From Pseudomonadota bacterium (GTDB taxonomy: Bacteria > Pseudomonadota > Gammaproteobacteria > Steroidobacterales > Steroidobacteraceae): DNA of 64,000 bases. Position 1 is the first letter of the stretch, and each line of letters opens with the position of its first letter. The stretch lies in the NCBI GenBank assembly GCA_021847105.1, contig JAJZUT010000001.1, forward strand, positions 248,001-312,000, in the 5' to 3' direction. The position numbers and the translations under genes were made by a program. A model generated the notes under the pieces. The model ran no database searches and was not told the origin of the DNA. It saw only the letters and a list, made by a program, of their open reading frames with translations. This document shows, piece by piece, positions 45,228-54,550 of this stretch.

Positions 45228-45844
45228 GTCGGCTCCTGCAATGCGACGTGCGCTGTGCGCGCCGCGTTCACGAATCGTTTGATCTCGTCGGGATCTTTTA
45301 TCGCCGGCCGCGCCTCGACGCCGCTCGAGACGTCGACGCCGTACGGTTGCACCGCTGCGATCGCAGCTGTGACGTTGTGCGGATTCAGGCCGCCGGCAAG
45401 CACCAGCTGCGTCCGACGCGCAGCTCCTGCGGCGCTGTCCCAATCACAGGTGCGTCCGGCGCCGCTCAGCGCACCCTCGAACAACACGCGCGTGGGCAGC
45501 GGCCCGCCCGCCCGCCAAGTGCGCAGCACCGGCAGTCGCTCGAGCGCCGCCGGCAAGCGCAGTCGCTCGAGGTCCGGTGCGTCGCTCTGCAGCACATCGG
45601 GGCGAAACCCCGACAGTATCTCATCGACCTGCGCCTGTCCGGGGTCGCGGGTGACCGCGACGCAGCACACTCTGCCGCGTGCCGGCACGGCCAGGCGGCA
45701 TGCCTGCTCCACGGTGAGACGGCGCGTCGACTCGGCAAACACGAAGCCGATGGCGTCGGCGCCGGCTGCGATCGCTGCCTCGACCGCCTCGGGCGTCGTC
45801 ATGCCGCAGATCTTGATCCACAAGGCGTTGGCGCGGACGCTCAT
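45224..45844 (-). CDS. trpF: Phosphoribosylanthranilate isomerase
   Basis: This 206-residue TIM-barrel isomerase has WIKICGMTTPEA (catalytic Cys), GADAIGFVFAESTRRL and GVDVSSGVEARPAIKD, the family hallmarks. It is separate from trpC, unlike the fused E. coli protein. It overlaps trpB (ATGA) and the trpC stop. Confidence 0.94.
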   Translation of the reverse strand: MSVRANALWIKICGMTTPEAVEAAIAAGADAIGFVFAESTRRLTVEQACRLAVPARGRVCCVAVTRDPGQAQVDEILSGFRPDVLQSDAPDLERLRLPAALERLPVLRTWRAGGPLPTRVLFEGALSGAGRTCDWDSAAGAARRTQLVLAGGLNPHNVTAAIAAVQPYGVDVSSGVEARPAIKDPDEIKRFVNAARTAHVALQEPT

Positions 45845-46695
45845 GGTCGCTCGTGCTCCTGCCTGCCGAGAGCCTTGCGACCGGCCGCGCCGGCAACCTT
45901 CATTGCGGTGGCCAGCGCGGCTGGATCCGGCGCGCGCATCAGTGCGCTGCCCACCAATGCCAAGTCGTACCCAGCCGCCCCCATGCGCCGGGCATCCTCG
46001 GCGTTTGCGACCCCACTCTCGGCCACCCGGGGCAGAGTGCGTGGCAGTCGTGGGGCCAGTGTCTCGAGACGGCTCGGCACCACCTCGAGGGTCACCAGAT
46101 CGCGGCAATTGACGCCGGCCAGCAATCCCGCGGTCCCCACCCGTGCCGTGACGGCCTGCAGCCGCGCGATGTCCTCGGCATCGAACGTCTCGAGCAGGGC
46201 GAACAAACCGAGCTCGCGGGCCCGCTCAATCATCGTCTCGAGGACATCCTGAGCCAGCATGCGCACGATCAACAGCACGCCGCCGGCACCGGCGGCACGG
46301 GCTTCGGCAATCTGATACGGATCGACCAGGAAGTCCTTGCGCATCGCCGGCACGGCGAGCGGCGCCAGCTCGGCTGCTGCGCACCGCAGGTGCTCGAGAC
46401 TGCCATCGAAGCGTTCCGGCTCGGTAAGGACCGAGACCGCAGCAGCGCCGGCCGCTGCATAGGCGCGTACCCGCTTGGCCACATCGGCGTCGCTTTGGCC
46501 GAGCGCTCCGGCGGCGGGCGAGCGCAACTTCACCTCGGCGATCAGCCCGAAGCTGCCCGGCGTCAGCTGCAGGACGGGGGCAGGTGCCTGCGCGTGCGCC
46601 AGCTCGAGCATGCGTGCCTCGGGGCAGGCGGCCCGGGCGGCCTGTGCGCGGGCGTGACTCGAGGCGGCCATGTGAGCGAGGAAATCACCCGCCAT
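45841..46695 (-). CDS. trpC: Indole-3-glycerol phosphate synthase
   Basis: The 284-residue TIM-barrel enzyme closes the indole ring. LIAEVKLRSPAAG is the phosphate-binding segment (usually LIAEIKKASPSKG), VPAMRKDFLVDPYQ carries the catalytic Lys, and VNCRDLVTLEV and AESGVANAEDARR are typical. It overlaps trpD by 11 bases. Confidence 0.94.
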   Translation of the reverse strand: MAGDFLAHMAASSHARAQAARAACPEARMLELAHAQAPAPVLQLTPGSFGLIAEVKLRSPAAGALGQSDADVAKRVRAYAAAGAAAVSVLTEPERFDGSLEHLRCAAAELAPLAVPAMRKDFLVDPYQIAEARAAGAGGVLLIVRMLAQDVLETMIERARELGLFALLETFDAEDIARLQAVTARVGTAGLLAGVNCRDLVTLEVVPSRLETLAPRLPRTLPRVAESGVANAEDARRMGAAGYDLALVGSALMRAPDPAALATAMKVAGAAGRKALGRQEHERP

Positions 46696-47716
46696 GCGAC
46701 CCTCCCAGGCGGGCGAGAGCCGCCAAAACCCGCGCGGCCGATCCGTTATCGATCGCTTCCGCGGCGCGCGCGACACCGGCGAGCGGATCTTCGATTTGCC
46801 CGGCGACCTCCAACGCAAGCGCGGTGCCGAGCAGCAGGCAGTCCCGGTGCGCTCCGCGCGCCTCGCCACACAGCACCGCGCGCAGTGCGGCGGCGTTGTG
46901 CTCGGCATCGCCACCGGTCAGCGCCGACGACGGACAGCGCGGCAATCCATAGTCCTCCGGCCGACGCTCCTCCGTGCGTACCTCGCCGGGGCGCACATCA
47001 AAGAGCGTAAACGGGCCAACCGGTGTCGGTTCGTCCCAGCCTTCGGCGCCATGAACCACGAACGCTCGCTCGATCCGCATGCCGGCGAGGCTCTCGGCCA
47101 TCAGCTCGGCAACCTCCAGGCTGAATGCGCCGATCAGCCGCAGGGACGGCTGCGCTGGATTGGTGAGCGGGCCGAGAATGTTGAATACCGTGCGCACCCC
47201 GAGCGCGCGTCGGGCCGCAGCCACCGCCTGCGTGGCGGCATGATAGTGCGGCGCAAACAGGAACGTGAAGCCGCACTCCGCCAGGCAGGCGCCCGCGGCC
47301 TGCTCATCGAGCGGCATCGGCAGTCCCAGCACCTCCAGTACGTCGGCGCTGCCGGCACGGCTGGAGACGGAGCGGTTGCCATGCTTGACCACCGGCAGGC
47401 CGCACGCGGCGGTGAGCAGCGCCGTGCCGGTGGAGATGTTGAGGCTGCCCGAGCGGTCGCCACCAGTGCCCACGATGTCGATGGCGCGCATCACCGCCGG
47501 CAGCGCCGGCTGGCGGGCGAGGCGGCTCATCGCCTCGGCGAAACCGCGCACCTCGTCGGCTACCGCTCCCTTGGCGCGCAGGGCCGCGAGCACCGCGCCG
47601 ATCATCGCCGGGGGCGTTGTCCCGTCCGTCAGCAGGCCGAGCAACGTCTCGGCCTGCGGCTGGGTGAGATGTTCGCCCTCGAGCAGCTGCTCGAGCAGAT
47701 CACGCGCCGGTGACAT
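46685..47716 (-). CDS. trpD: Anthranilate phosphoribosyltransferase
   Basis: The 343-residue enzyme joins anthranilate to PRPP. The PRPP-binding motif is [20 protein letters not shown], then [20 protein letters not shown] and [11 protein letters not shown]. The start is ATG 47716, overlapping trpG by 17 bases, so coupling is strong. Confidence 0.94.
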   Translation of the reverse strand: MSPARDLLEQLLEGEHLTQPQAETLLGLLTDGTTPPAMIGAVLAALRAKGAVADEVRGFAEAMSRLARQPALPAVMRAIDIVGTGGDRSGSLNISTGTALLTAACGLPVVKHGNRSVSSRAGSADVLEVLGLPMPLDEQAAGACLAECGFTFLFAPHYHAATQAVAAARRALGVRTVFNILGPLTNPAQPSLRLIGAFSLEVAELMAESLAGMRIERAFVVHGAEGWDEPTPVGPFTLFDVRPGEVRTEERRPEDYGLPRCPSSALTGGDAEHNAAALRAVLCGEARGAHRDCLLLGTALALEVAGQIEDPLAGVARAAEAIDNGSAARVLAALARLGGSHGG

Positions 47717-48311
47717 CCGCCGCCCCGTTGCGTGTGCCGCTGTGTTGCGCGAGGAAATTGCCGAGCAGGTGCGCACCGTGCGGCGTGAGGATACTCTCGG
47801 GATGGAACTGCACGCCCTCGACCTGTAGGGCCGCGTGGCGCACGCCCATGATTTCCCCTTCCTCGGTGCGCGCACTCACGGTGAGCTCGGCAGGCAGCGC
47901 CTCGGGCGCTGCGATCAGCGAATGATAGCGTCCCACCTCACAGGGTTGCGGCAGCCCCGCGAACACTCCGAGTCCGTCGTGACGGATTGCCGAAGTCTTG
48001 CCGTGCATGAGCCGTCCGGCGCGAACCACCTTGCCGCCGAACACCGCCACGATCGACTGATGACCGAGGCACACGCCCAGCACCGGGATCCGCCCCGCGA
48101 AGGCACGGATCATGTCCATGGAAACGCCCGCCTCGTAGGGCGTGCCCGGCCCGGGGGAGATGCACAGATGTGTCGGCGCGAGCGCCTCGGCGGCGGCAAC
48201 GTCGATCGCATCGTTACGCAATACGCGCACGTCCGCGCCGAGCACGAGAAACGCCTGCACCAAGTTGTAGGTGAAGGAGTCGTAGTTGTCGATCAGCAGC
48301 AGCCGCACCAT
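47700..48311 (-). CDS. trpG: Anthranilate synthase glutaminase component
   Basis: This class I amidotransferase has 203 residues. The catalytic triad is in [10 protein letters not shown] (Cys) and VQFHPES (His, Glu). The N-terminal [16 protein letters not shown] is the TrpG/PabA signature. It can also serve folate synthesis if no pabA exists. The start overlaps the trpE stop by one base (TGATG). Confidence 0.94.
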   Translation of the reverse strand: MVRLLLIDNYDSFTYNLVQAFLVLGADVRVLRNDAIDVAAAEALAPTHLCISPGPGTPYEAGVSMDMIRAFAGRIPVLGVCLGHQSIVAVFGGKVVRAGRLMHGKTSAIRHDGLGVFAGLPQPCEVGRYHSLIAAPEALPAELTVSARTEEGEIMGVRHAALQVEGVQFHPESILTPHGAHLLGNFLAQHSGTRNGAADVTGA

Positions 48312-49696
48312 CAGAAACCCTCCTGCGCCATCTCGAGCGCGCGTGCCATCGCGCCGCTCTTGGCCAAGACCTCGGCGTGCTCGGACTCCGGCACGCTGTC
48401 GGCGACGATGCCGGCACCTGCCTGATAACTGTACTCGTCGCCGTTGAACACCAGCGTGCGAATGGTGATGGCATGGTCCATGTCGCCGCGCGCGCCGAAG
48501 TATCCAACCGTGCCGCCGTACAGGCCGCGGCTCACCGGCTCGAGCTCGTCGATGATCTGCATTGCGCGCACCTTCGGCGCACCGACCAGCGTTCCGGCCG
48601 GAAACGCCGCGGCAAACAGGTCGAACGCATCTGCGCCCGGGGCGAGCTGGCCGTTGACGCCGCTCACGATGTGCATCACGTGGCTGTAGCGCTCAATCGA
48701 GCGGAATGGATCGACCGCAACGCTGCCGGCACGCGCCACGCGACCGAGATCATTGCGCGCCAGATCGACGAGCATGACGTGCTCCGCGTTCTCCTTCGGG
48801 TCGGCGCGTAGTTCCGCTTCGCGCGCACGATCGATCACGGGATCGTCCGAGCGCGGTCGCGTGCCGGCGATCGGTCGCAGCTGTGCCGTGCCGTCCTTCA
48901 GCCGCACCAGTGCCTCGGGGGAGGAGCCCACGACGGTCACATCGCCGAGTGCGCAGTAGTACATGTAGGGCGAGGGGTTGATCAGGCGCAGCGCGCGGTA
49001 CGCCTGGAACGGATCCAGGTCGTGGCGTCCCGCGAAGCGAGACGAAAGCACGAGTTGGTACACATCGCCCGCAGCAATGTATTCCTTGACCCGCTTGACA
49101 CCGGCCACGTACTGCGCGCGGCTGCTCGAGGCGGTGGCCGGGCTGCACTGGCCGCGAGGGCTGCGTGCCGGCAGCGCGCCCCGCAGCGCCTGGATGATCT
49201 CCCGGCGCAAGCGCTGCCGGTCGTCCTCGCTGCCGGCGTGCAGCAGCGCAATCCCGCGTGTCAGATGATCGAATACCAGCAGCGAGCGCGGTGCGACGTA
49301 GTGCAGCGCAGGCACCTCGGGCTGTTTGCCGGCCGGCACCGGCAGACGCTCGAAGAAGCGAACCACATCGTACGCGGCATAGCCGACGAGACCGCCGGCG
49401 AGGGGTACCCCGGCAATCTGCGGACCTGGGGTCGGGGTGCGCGCGAGCGCCGCGCGCAGGCCATCGAGCAGCTCGGCCCGGTTGCGCGGCACGGGGCGCC
49501 GTTCGGCGCCGATTTCGAACGCTTCGCGCCCGAGGCGTACGTGCAGCGCTTCGCCGAAGCCGATGAACGAATATCGTCCGAGTCGCTCGCCGCCCTCGAC
49601 GCTCTCGAGCAGGAAATGCGGCGCAAACGCCGCGAGCTTCATGAATGCCGACACCGGCGTGTCGAGATCCCCGGGTATGTCGAATGGCTGCTTCAA
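48311..49696 (-). CDS. trpE: Anthranilate synthase component I
   Basis: This 461-residue chorismate-utilising enzyme has the feedback-site region [17 protein letters not shown] (Trp-binding LLES), [22 protein letters not shown] and the catalytic [16 protein letters not shown] 49696 is chosen: a TGGAG site lies 6 bases upstream. The frame can be extended to ATG 49741, but that runs through the attenuator hairpin and is unlikely. Confidence 0.93.
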   Translation of the reverse strand: MKQPFDIPGDLDTPVSAFMKLAAFAPHFLLESVEGGERLGRYSFIGFGEALHVRLGREAFEIGAERRPVPRNRAELLDGLRAALARTPTPGPQIAGVPLAGGLVGYAAYDVVRFFERLPVPAGKQPEVPALHYVAPRSLLVFDHLTRGIALLHAGSEDDRQRLRREIIQALRGALPARSPRGQCSPATASSSRAQYVAGVKRVKEYIAAGDVYQLVLSSRFAGRHDLDPFQAYRALRLINPSPYMYYCALGDVTVVGSSPEALVRLKDGTAQLRPIAGTRPRSDDPVIDRAREAELRADPKENAEHVMLVDLARNDLGRVARAGSVAVDPFRSIERYSHVMHIVSGVNGQLAPGADAFDLFAAAFPAGTLVGAPKVRAMQIIDELEPVSRGLYGGTVGYFGARGDMDHAITIRTLVFNGDEYSYQAGAGIVADSVPESEHAEVLAKSGAMARALEMAQEGF

Positions 49697-49721
49697 CGCG
49701 TTCTCCAGAACCTGCGGGCAT

Positions 49722-49758
49722 AAAAAAACCCATCCCGGCACATGTCCGGAATGGGTTT
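49722..49758 (-). terminator. trp attenuator terminator hairpin
   Basis: On the minus strand AAACCCAT-t-CCGG pairs with CCGG-g-ATGGGTTT (a T/G wobble at the middle position) around a 7-base loop, followed by a run of T (bases 49722-49728 read as A on the plus strand). It stands 25 bases before the trpE start and 34 bases after the leader peptide stop. Confidence 0.88.
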
Positions 49759-49817
49759 GGCTGTTCTTTGGCTGTGGTCGTCTACGGTAAATTCAGCAGC
49801 CCAAGGCCCACTCCGGA
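49745..49817 (-). promoter_or_regulatory. trp antiterminator pairing
   Basis: TCCGGAGTGGG (minus strand, 49817-49807), inside the leader reading frame, can pair with CCCATTCCGGA (49755-49745), the left arm of the terminator: 11 pairs with one G/T wobble. The two structures exclude each other. This gives the classical choice between antitermination and termination. Confidence 0.8.
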
Positions 49818-49867
49818 TGAGGAGTGCGCCACCACCAATGCCGGTTGGTCGGGTGAAGCTGAAGCAT
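49793..49867 (-). CDS. trpL: trp operon leader peptide
   Basis: This is a 24-codon reading frame on the minus strand with four Trp codons: three in a row at codons 11-13 (TGG TGG TGG) and one at codon 20. It starts with MLQLHPTNRH and ends GC before TGA. An in-frame TGA upstream makes this ATG the only option. The Shine-Dalgarno is weak. Ribosome stalling on the Trp codons would free the antiterminator arm; translation to the stop at 49793 would cover it and allow the terminator to form. Confidence 0.85.
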   Translation of the reverse strand: MLQLHPTNRHWWWRTPHPEWALGC

Positions 49868-49936
49868 GCCGCGAGCGTATCACCACCACCGCACGCGATA
49901 CAATACCCGCCGGATTCATCGCGCGGGTCCCTCGCC

Positions 49937-50419
49937 ATGCCGTCTTTCGATGTGGTTTCCGAGCTCAACGCCCACGAGATCGCCAATGCCGTCGACCAGG
50001 CCAACCGCGAGATCTCGCAGCGCTTCGACTTCAAGGACACCGGCGCGCGCTTCGAGCTCGAGGCGTTCACCGTCACGCTGCACGCGCAGGTCGATTTCCA
50101 GCTCAAGCAGATGCTGGAGATTCTCAAGCTGCGTCTCAGCAAGCGCGGCATCGATCTCGCCTGCCTCGATGTCAGGGAGCCCCAGACCACGCTGTCCTCG
50201 GCGCGTCAGGACGTGTTGCTGAAGCAGGGCATCGATGCCGAGACGGGCAAACAGGTCATCCGGCTGCTGAAGGACTCCAAGCTCAAGGTCCAGGGCGGCA
50301 TCCAGGGCGAGAAAGTGCGCGTCACCGGTAAACAGCGCGATGACCTGCAGGCGGCGATCCAGCTGCTGCGCGGCGCGAAGGTGTCGCTGCCCCTGCAGTT
50401 CAACAACTTTCGCGACTGA
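49937..50419 (+). CDS. yajQ: YajQ family nucleotide-binding protein
   Basis: This 160-residue protein begins MPSFDVVSELNAHEIANAVD and has RFDFKDT and KVRVTGKQRDDLQAAI, the YajQ landmarks. In Xanthomonas a YajQ protein binds c-di-GMP and controls virulence; in other bacteria it has been linked to nucleic-acid binding. The start is ATG 49937. It is divergent from the trp leader, and TACAAT at 49899-49904 may serve as its -10 element. Confidence 0.9.
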   Translation: MPSFDVVSELNAHEIANAVDQANREISQRFDFKDTGARFELEAFTVTLHAQVDFQLKQMLEILKLRLSKRGIDLACLDVREPQTTLSSARQDVLLKQGIDAETGKQVIRLLKDSKLKVQGGIQGEKVRVTGKQRDDLQAAIQLLRGAKVSLPLQFNNFRD

Positions 50420-50427
50420 GGCGGCAG

Positions 50428-50982
50428 GTGCTTGCTCCGGCGCATCTGATCGCCTTTCTGTGGCTCGCGTTCGCTGCCGTATGGGGCGGGTCGGCGTTGT
50501 TCACCAAACGAGCCCGGAAGCGCCCCTCGTGGTCAACCTGGGTTGCGCGGCTCGCCATCGTCGCGGTTATTGTCGCGGCCAATCTGCGCTTCGGGCCCGG
50601 CGGTGACGCGTTGACGGCGCCGCCGCGGTCCTGGCAGTGGGTTGGGGCGCTGTTATGTGTGATCGGCCTGGGGTTTGCTGTCTGGGCGCGTATCTATCTC
50701 GGGCGCAATTGGGGGATGCCCATGTCGCTGCGCGAGGGGCATGAACTGGTGACTTCAGGGCCGTACGCACTCGTTCGCCATCCGATTTACACCGGCATTC
50801 TACTCGCGATGTTGGGTTCGGCGCTGGCGGTGGCGCTCGCCTGGCTCTGGGCTCTCGCGCTGTTCTTCGTGTACTTTCTGTACAGCGCGCTCACCGAGGA
50901 GCGCATGATGAGCGAGCAATTTCCCGCCGCCTATCCTGCCTACAAGGCGCGCACCCGAATGTTGATTCCGTTCATTTTCTGA
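50428..50982 (+). CDS. Isoprenylcysteine carboxyl methyltransferase (ICMT)-like membrane protein
   Basis: The 184-residue protein has four to five membrane helices and the C-terminal ICMT/PEMT-like motif GPYALVRHPIYTGI and FPAAYPAYKARTRMLIP. These are shared with membrane methyltransferases, so an S-adenosylmethionine-dependent reaction on a lipid-like substrate is likely. The substrate is unknown. The start is GTG 50428, 8 bases after yajQ, so it may be co-transcribed. Confidence 0.72.
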   Translation: MLAPAHLIAFLWLAFAAVWGGSALFTKRARKRPSWSTWVARLAIVAVIVAANLRFGPGGDALTAPPRSWQWVGALLCVIGLGFAVWARIYLGRNWGMPMSLREGHELVTSGPYALVRHPIYTGILLAMLGSALAVALAWLWALALFFVYFLYSALTEERMMSEQFPAAYPAYKARTRMLIPFIF

Positions 50983-51024
50983 TCGGCCCCTCCCCCCGCG
51001 GCCGGCCGCGGGGGGAGGAACGTC

Positions 51025-51591
51025 TCAGGCGGCTTGCGCGTGCCGCTCAGCTTGCGTGAACTGCGCGTTCTCCAGCACCCGCGCAACCGCATGTACGGTT
51101 GCTGCAATACGCACGGCACTCTGCACCGCTTCGCGTGTGAGGCCGTGATTGCGCAGCTGGCGCTCGTGCGTGACGATGCACGTGCCGCACCCGTTGATCG
51201 CCGAGACTGCAAGCGACAGCAGCTCGAAGTCCACCTTGGATATCCCGGGGTTGCCGATCACGTTCATGCGCAGCCGCGCCGGCAGGGTGGCATATTCGCT
51301 GTCTTCGACGAGGTGCGTGAAGCGGTAATAGACATTGTTCATGCCCATGATCGCCGCGGCGGCATGCGCCGCCTGCCGATACGCCGCATCCAGCCGCTCT
51401 GCCGTCAGTCGGTCGAACGCCGCGCAGAGGCGCGGATTGCGCGAGGCCGCAGCCGCCGCCAGCGCCACCGCCCAGAGCTGAGTCTCACTCAGACCGGGGG
51501 CCCCGGAAGGGCTCAGCACGCTGGCGAGATTGAGCTTCAGATCGCGGGCGTAATCGGGCAGAGTGTCGCGAATCGCATCAAGTGTGTTCAT
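51025..51591 (-). CDS. ahpD: AhpD alkylhydroperoxidase
   Basis: The 188-residue AhpD has the redox CxxC in NGCGTCIVTHE, with the following His, and the N-terminal LDAIRDTLPDYARDLKLNL. It reduces AhpC in the Mycobacterium type of system. ATG 51591 is chosen over 51603 for a GGAG site 5 bases upstream. It follows ahpC by 23 bases. Confidence 0.9.
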   Translation of the reverse strand: MNTLDAIRDTLPDYARDLKLNLASVLSPSGAPGLSETQLWAVALAAAAASRNPRLCAAFDRLTAERLDAAYRQAAHAAAAIMGMNNVYYRFTHLVEDSEYATLPARLRMNVIGNPGISKVDFELLSLAVSAINGCGTCIVTHERQLRNHGLTREAVQSAVRIAATVHAVARVLENAQFTQAERHAQAA

Positions 51592-51614
51592 GTCAGTCTC
51601 CATGAGGGCTTGTT

Positions 51615-52154
51615 TCAGGCGGCCTTGAGCGTCGCGTCGCCCTGCTGCCAGTTGCACGGGCACAGCTCATCGGTCTGCAGCGCATCGAGGACGCGCAGGA
51701 CTTCCTCCGGGCTGCGCCCGACGTTCAGATCCGTGACGTAGACGAAGCGGATCACCCCCTGTGGGTCGACAATGAAGGTGGCCCGCTGTGCCACGCCCGC
51801 CTCGGCATCGAGGATGCCGAGCTGCATTGACAGCTCGCGCTTGATGTCGGAGAGCATCGGGAAGGGCAGGTCGCGCAGTTCCTGCTTGTCCTTGCGCCAG
51901 GCGAGATGAACGAATTCGCTGTCGATGCTCACGCCGAGCACCTGTGCGTCGCGCTCCTTGAACGCGGGGTCGAGGCGCCCGAAGGCAGCAATCTCCGTCG
52001 GACAGACGAAGGTGAAATCCTTCGGCCAGAAGAACACCACCAGCCACTTGTCCGCAAAGCTCTGCGGGCCGAAGGTCTGAAAGGCGCCATTGATCTCGTT
52101 CGAGACGACGCCGGTGAGGGAAAAGGCGGGAAAGCGCTGACCAATCGTTAACAT
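51615..52154 (-). CDS. ahpC: Alkyl hydroperoxide reductase AhpC (peroxiredoxin)
   Basis: This 179-residue 2-Cys peroxiredoxin has the peroxidatic Cys in FTFVCPTEIAAFG and the resolving Cys in ELCPCNWQQG. It is the peroxidase of a pair with AhpD, with no ahpF seen. It is divergent from oxyR, whose binding site lies between them. Confidence 0.93.
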   Translation of the reverse strand: MLTIGQRFPAFSLTGVVSNEINGAFQTFGPQSFADKWLVVFFWPKDFTFVCPTEIAAFGRLDPAFKERDAQVLGVSIDSEFVHLAWRKDKQELRDLPFPMLSDIKRELSMQLGILDAEAGVAQRATFIVDPQGVIRFVYVTDLNVGRSPEEVLRVLDALQTDELCPCNWQQGDATLKAA

Positions 52155-52237
52155 TTCTCGGACTCCTCAATGAGTGGGGCGGATCGATTCCCCGGTGGGG
52201 ATGGCCGCATGTTGCCGACGGGCGCTTCATTGAGCCA

Positions 52238-52274
52238 ATCGATTGATTATATAATGTCGATAGATACGGTATAT
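52238..52274. promoter_or_regulatory. OxyR binding site and shared -10 region between ahpC and oxyR
   Basis: The OxyR consensus is ATAG-N7-CTAT-N7-ATAG-N7-CTAT. Here the four tetramers are ATCG (52238), ATAT (52249), ATAG (52260) and ATAT (52271), each 7 bases apart: 13 of 16 bases fit with exact spacing. The palindrome ATTATATAAT at 52246-52255 contains a -10-like TATAAT on both strands. It may serve divergent transcription of ahpC and oxyR. Confidence 0.72.
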
Positions 52275-52300
52275 TGAACCCCCTACCGCGGAGGGACGCC

Positions 52301-53221
52301 ATGTCCGATATCAAACTGAAAGATCTGCGCTACCTGGTGGCGGTGGCCGATCTGAGGCATTTTGGCCGGGCTGCCGAACGGTGCTTCGTCAGTCAGCCGA
52401 CCCTCTCGGCACAGCTGAAGAAACTCGAGCAATCCCTCGGTGTGCAACTCATCGAGCGGCAACCGAACAATGTGGCGCTGACCGAGGCCGGCGAACAGAT
52501 CGTTGACCGTGCCCGGCGGATCCTCGAGGCGTGCGCGGAGGTCACCACGTTGGCTCGCTCCCACCGCGATCCGCTCGCCGGCACGCTCAGGGTGGCGCTG
52601 CTGCCGACCATCGGCCCGTATCTGCTGCCACACATCTCACGGCCGCTGCAGCGCTCCTTGCCCCGACTGGAGTTGCACCTGCACGAGTATCAGACCGCGC
52701 CCATGATCGAGAAGCTCAAAGTCGGTGAGTTGGAAATGGGAATCCTCGCCCTGCCGGTGGACCTCGAGGGCCTCGAAGTGCGCGAGCTGTATGCCGAGCC
52801 ATTCAACCTGCTGGTGCCCGAGCGGCATCCTCTGGCCAAGCGTGAGCGGGTGCAGATGGGGGAGCTCGAGGGGCAGTCGTTGCTGTTGCTCGAGGAGGGG
52901 CATTGTCTGCGCGATCAGGCGCTCGCGGTCTGCAGCCGGGTGGGACTCGGTGAACGTCAGGATTTCCGCGCCACCAGCCTCGAGACCCTGCGGCAGATGG
53001 TGGCCACCGGAGCGGGCATCACCTTGTTGCCGCAATTGGCGACCGAAGGCGCCTATGGAAATGCCCGCGGTGTAAAGGTCTTGCCGTTCGCCAAGCCCGT
53101 TCCGCACCGCCGTATCGGGGCGGTATGGCGCAAGACGAGCGCGCGGCAGCCTGCAATCGCAGCGCTCTGCGACGTCATTACTGAACGCATGACCCGTTCC
53201 GGACGCGCCGCAGTGGCATAA
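52301..53221 (+). CDS. oxyR: OxyR, LysR-type peroxide regulator
   Basis: This LysR-type activator has 306 residues. The N-terminal winged HTH contains FGRAAERCFVSQPTLSAQLKKLE. The regulatory domain keeps the two redox cysteines in LLLLEEGHCLRDQALAVCSRVG (spacing 8 between them, as in E. coli OxyR C199/C208). The start is ATG 52301, with a GGAGG-like site upstream. It regulates the adjacent ahpCD by position. Confidence 0.93.
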   Translation: MSDIKLKDLRYLVAVADLRHFGRAAERCFVSQPTLSAQLKKLEQSLGVQLIERQPNNVALTEAGEQIVDRARRILEACAEVTTLARSHRDPLAGTLRVALLPTIGPYLLPHISRPLQRSLPRLELHLHEYQTAPMIEKLKVGELEMGILALPVDLEGLEVRELYAEPFNLLVPERHPLAKRERVQMGELEGQSLLLLEEGHCLRDQALAVCSRVGLGERQDFRATSLETLRQMVATGAGITLLPQLATEGAYGNARGVKVLPFAKPVPHRRIGAVWRKTSARQPAIAALCDVITERMTRSGRAAVA

Positions 53222-53230
53222 TCACGGGCC

Positions 53231-54523
53231 GTGAGTTCATTTGCCGCAGCCACCGAGCACGTCACGCCCTATGACCGCTTCAGTCACGACGACGCCGAGG
53301 TCGAGCGGCTGCTGGTCGCCGGCGAGCAACGTGCGGTACTCGAGGCATATTTCGGCACGCGTGAGTACCGAGAGCTAACCGAGCTCGCTACGGCCGCAGC
53401 ACGTCGACCGCTCGAGGAGTCCCTGCCGCACGTGTTCATCGTCCCCGGTATTCTCGGCTCGCAACTCGGCATGCGGCGCCGAGCGCCGCTGCCGGATGAT
53501 GTGCTGTGGCTCGACCCGCTCGACATCCAAAGCGGACGGCTCGCATTGCTGGACCCGAACGCGGGCATGCCCGTGGTATCACTCGGCGTCATCCTGTATT
53601 CACACTTGAAACTGAAGCTGCGATTGCGAGCGGCGGGTTTCCCGGTCACCCTGCACGATTACGATTGGCGGCTCGACATCGTCTCGCTCGGCGAAGCGCT
53701 GGCGGCGAGGTTACGTGGTCAGGGGATGCGTCCGGCGGCCATCGTCGCGCATAGCATGGGCGGATTGGTGAGCCGTATCGCGCTCGCCGAGGAGGGCACC
53801 GCACATGTCGAGCGGCTGGTGATGCTGGGCACGCCGAATCTCGGCGCATTCGCGCCGCTGCAGGCGCTGCGCGGCACTTATGCGGTGGTTCGAAATCTTG
53901 CTCGGCTGGATCTCGCCCGCTCGGCGGCGGAACTGGCGGAGCGCGTGTTCGGCGCCTTTCCCAGCCTATATCAGATGCTGCCAAAGCCGACCGCCGGCGA
54001 GCTCGATCCGACCGATCCGAGTCTCTGGCCGGACGGCGGACCGGCGCCGCGGCCCGCGTTGCTGCGCAGCGCTCGTCAATTCCGCGCGACGCTGCCTGCT
54101 CCCGACCAGCGCATCACGGCCATTGCCGGGGTGGGGCGTAAGACTGTCACCGCAGTCAGTCGCGGCACCGACGGCTTTCTCTACACGGTAACTCGCGGCG
54201 GTGATGGCACCGTGCCCACGGCAAGTGCCGCACCTTCCGGTATGCAGTCGTACTACACCACCGTCGCACACAGCGACCTGACGCTCGATGCGCATGTTGC
54301 GGCGGCAATTGTCGATGTGCTCAAGCGGGGCAGCACCTCGCGGCTGCCGTCACGCTGGGCGAGCCGGGCGCGCGCTTTCGCCACGATCAGCGATGGACAG
54401 TTGGCGCAGCTTCCTGCACCCAAACTCGATTGGGCACGTCTCACACCGAAGCAACGTCAGGCGTTTCTGGACACGCTCAATGAGCCTCCGCCGCTGCGGT
54501 TGCGAGTGCCGGCACGGCGCTGA
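53231..54523 (+). CDS. Lecithin:cholesterol acyltransferase-like alpha/beta hydrolase
   Basis: This 430-residue protein has an alpha/beta hydrolase core with oxyanion region FIVPGILGSQLG, nucleophile Ser in AHSMGGLVS, acid Asp in GDGTVPTA and catalytic His in VAHSDLTLD. The arrangement resembles the LCAT/PDAT group of lipid acyltransferases. No signal peptide is visible, so it may act in the cytoplasm. The start is GTG 53231, 9 bases after oxyR. Confidence 0.7.
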   Translation: MSSFAAATEHVTPYDRFSHDDAEVERLLVAGEQRAVLEAYFGTREYRELTELATAAARRPLEESLPHVFIVPGILGSQLGMRRRAPLPDDVLWLDPLDIQSGRLALLDPNAGMPVVSLGVILYSHLKLKLRLRAAGFPVTLHDYDWRLDIVSLGEALAARLRGQGMRPAAIVAHSMGGLVSRIALAEEGTAHVERLVMLGTPNLGAFAPLQALRGTYAVVRNLARLDLARSAAELAERVFGAFPSLYQMLPKPTAGELDPTDPSLWPDGGPAPRPALLRSARQFRATLPAPDQRITAIAGVGRKTVTAVSRGTDGFLYTVTRGGDGTVPTASAAPSGMQSYYTTVAHSDLTLDAHVAAAIVDVLKRGSTSRLPSRWASRARAFATISDGQLAQLPAPKLDWARLTPKQRQAFLDTLNEPPPLRLRVPARR

Positions 54524-54550
54524 GGGGCCATGCGACAGTTCGCTGGCGCA

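Noticed and set aside
49697..49741. Upstream ATG start for trpE at 49741
   Set aside because: It would translate through the attenuator terminator hairpin; TTG 49696 has a ribosome-binding site and a normal TrpE N-terminus.
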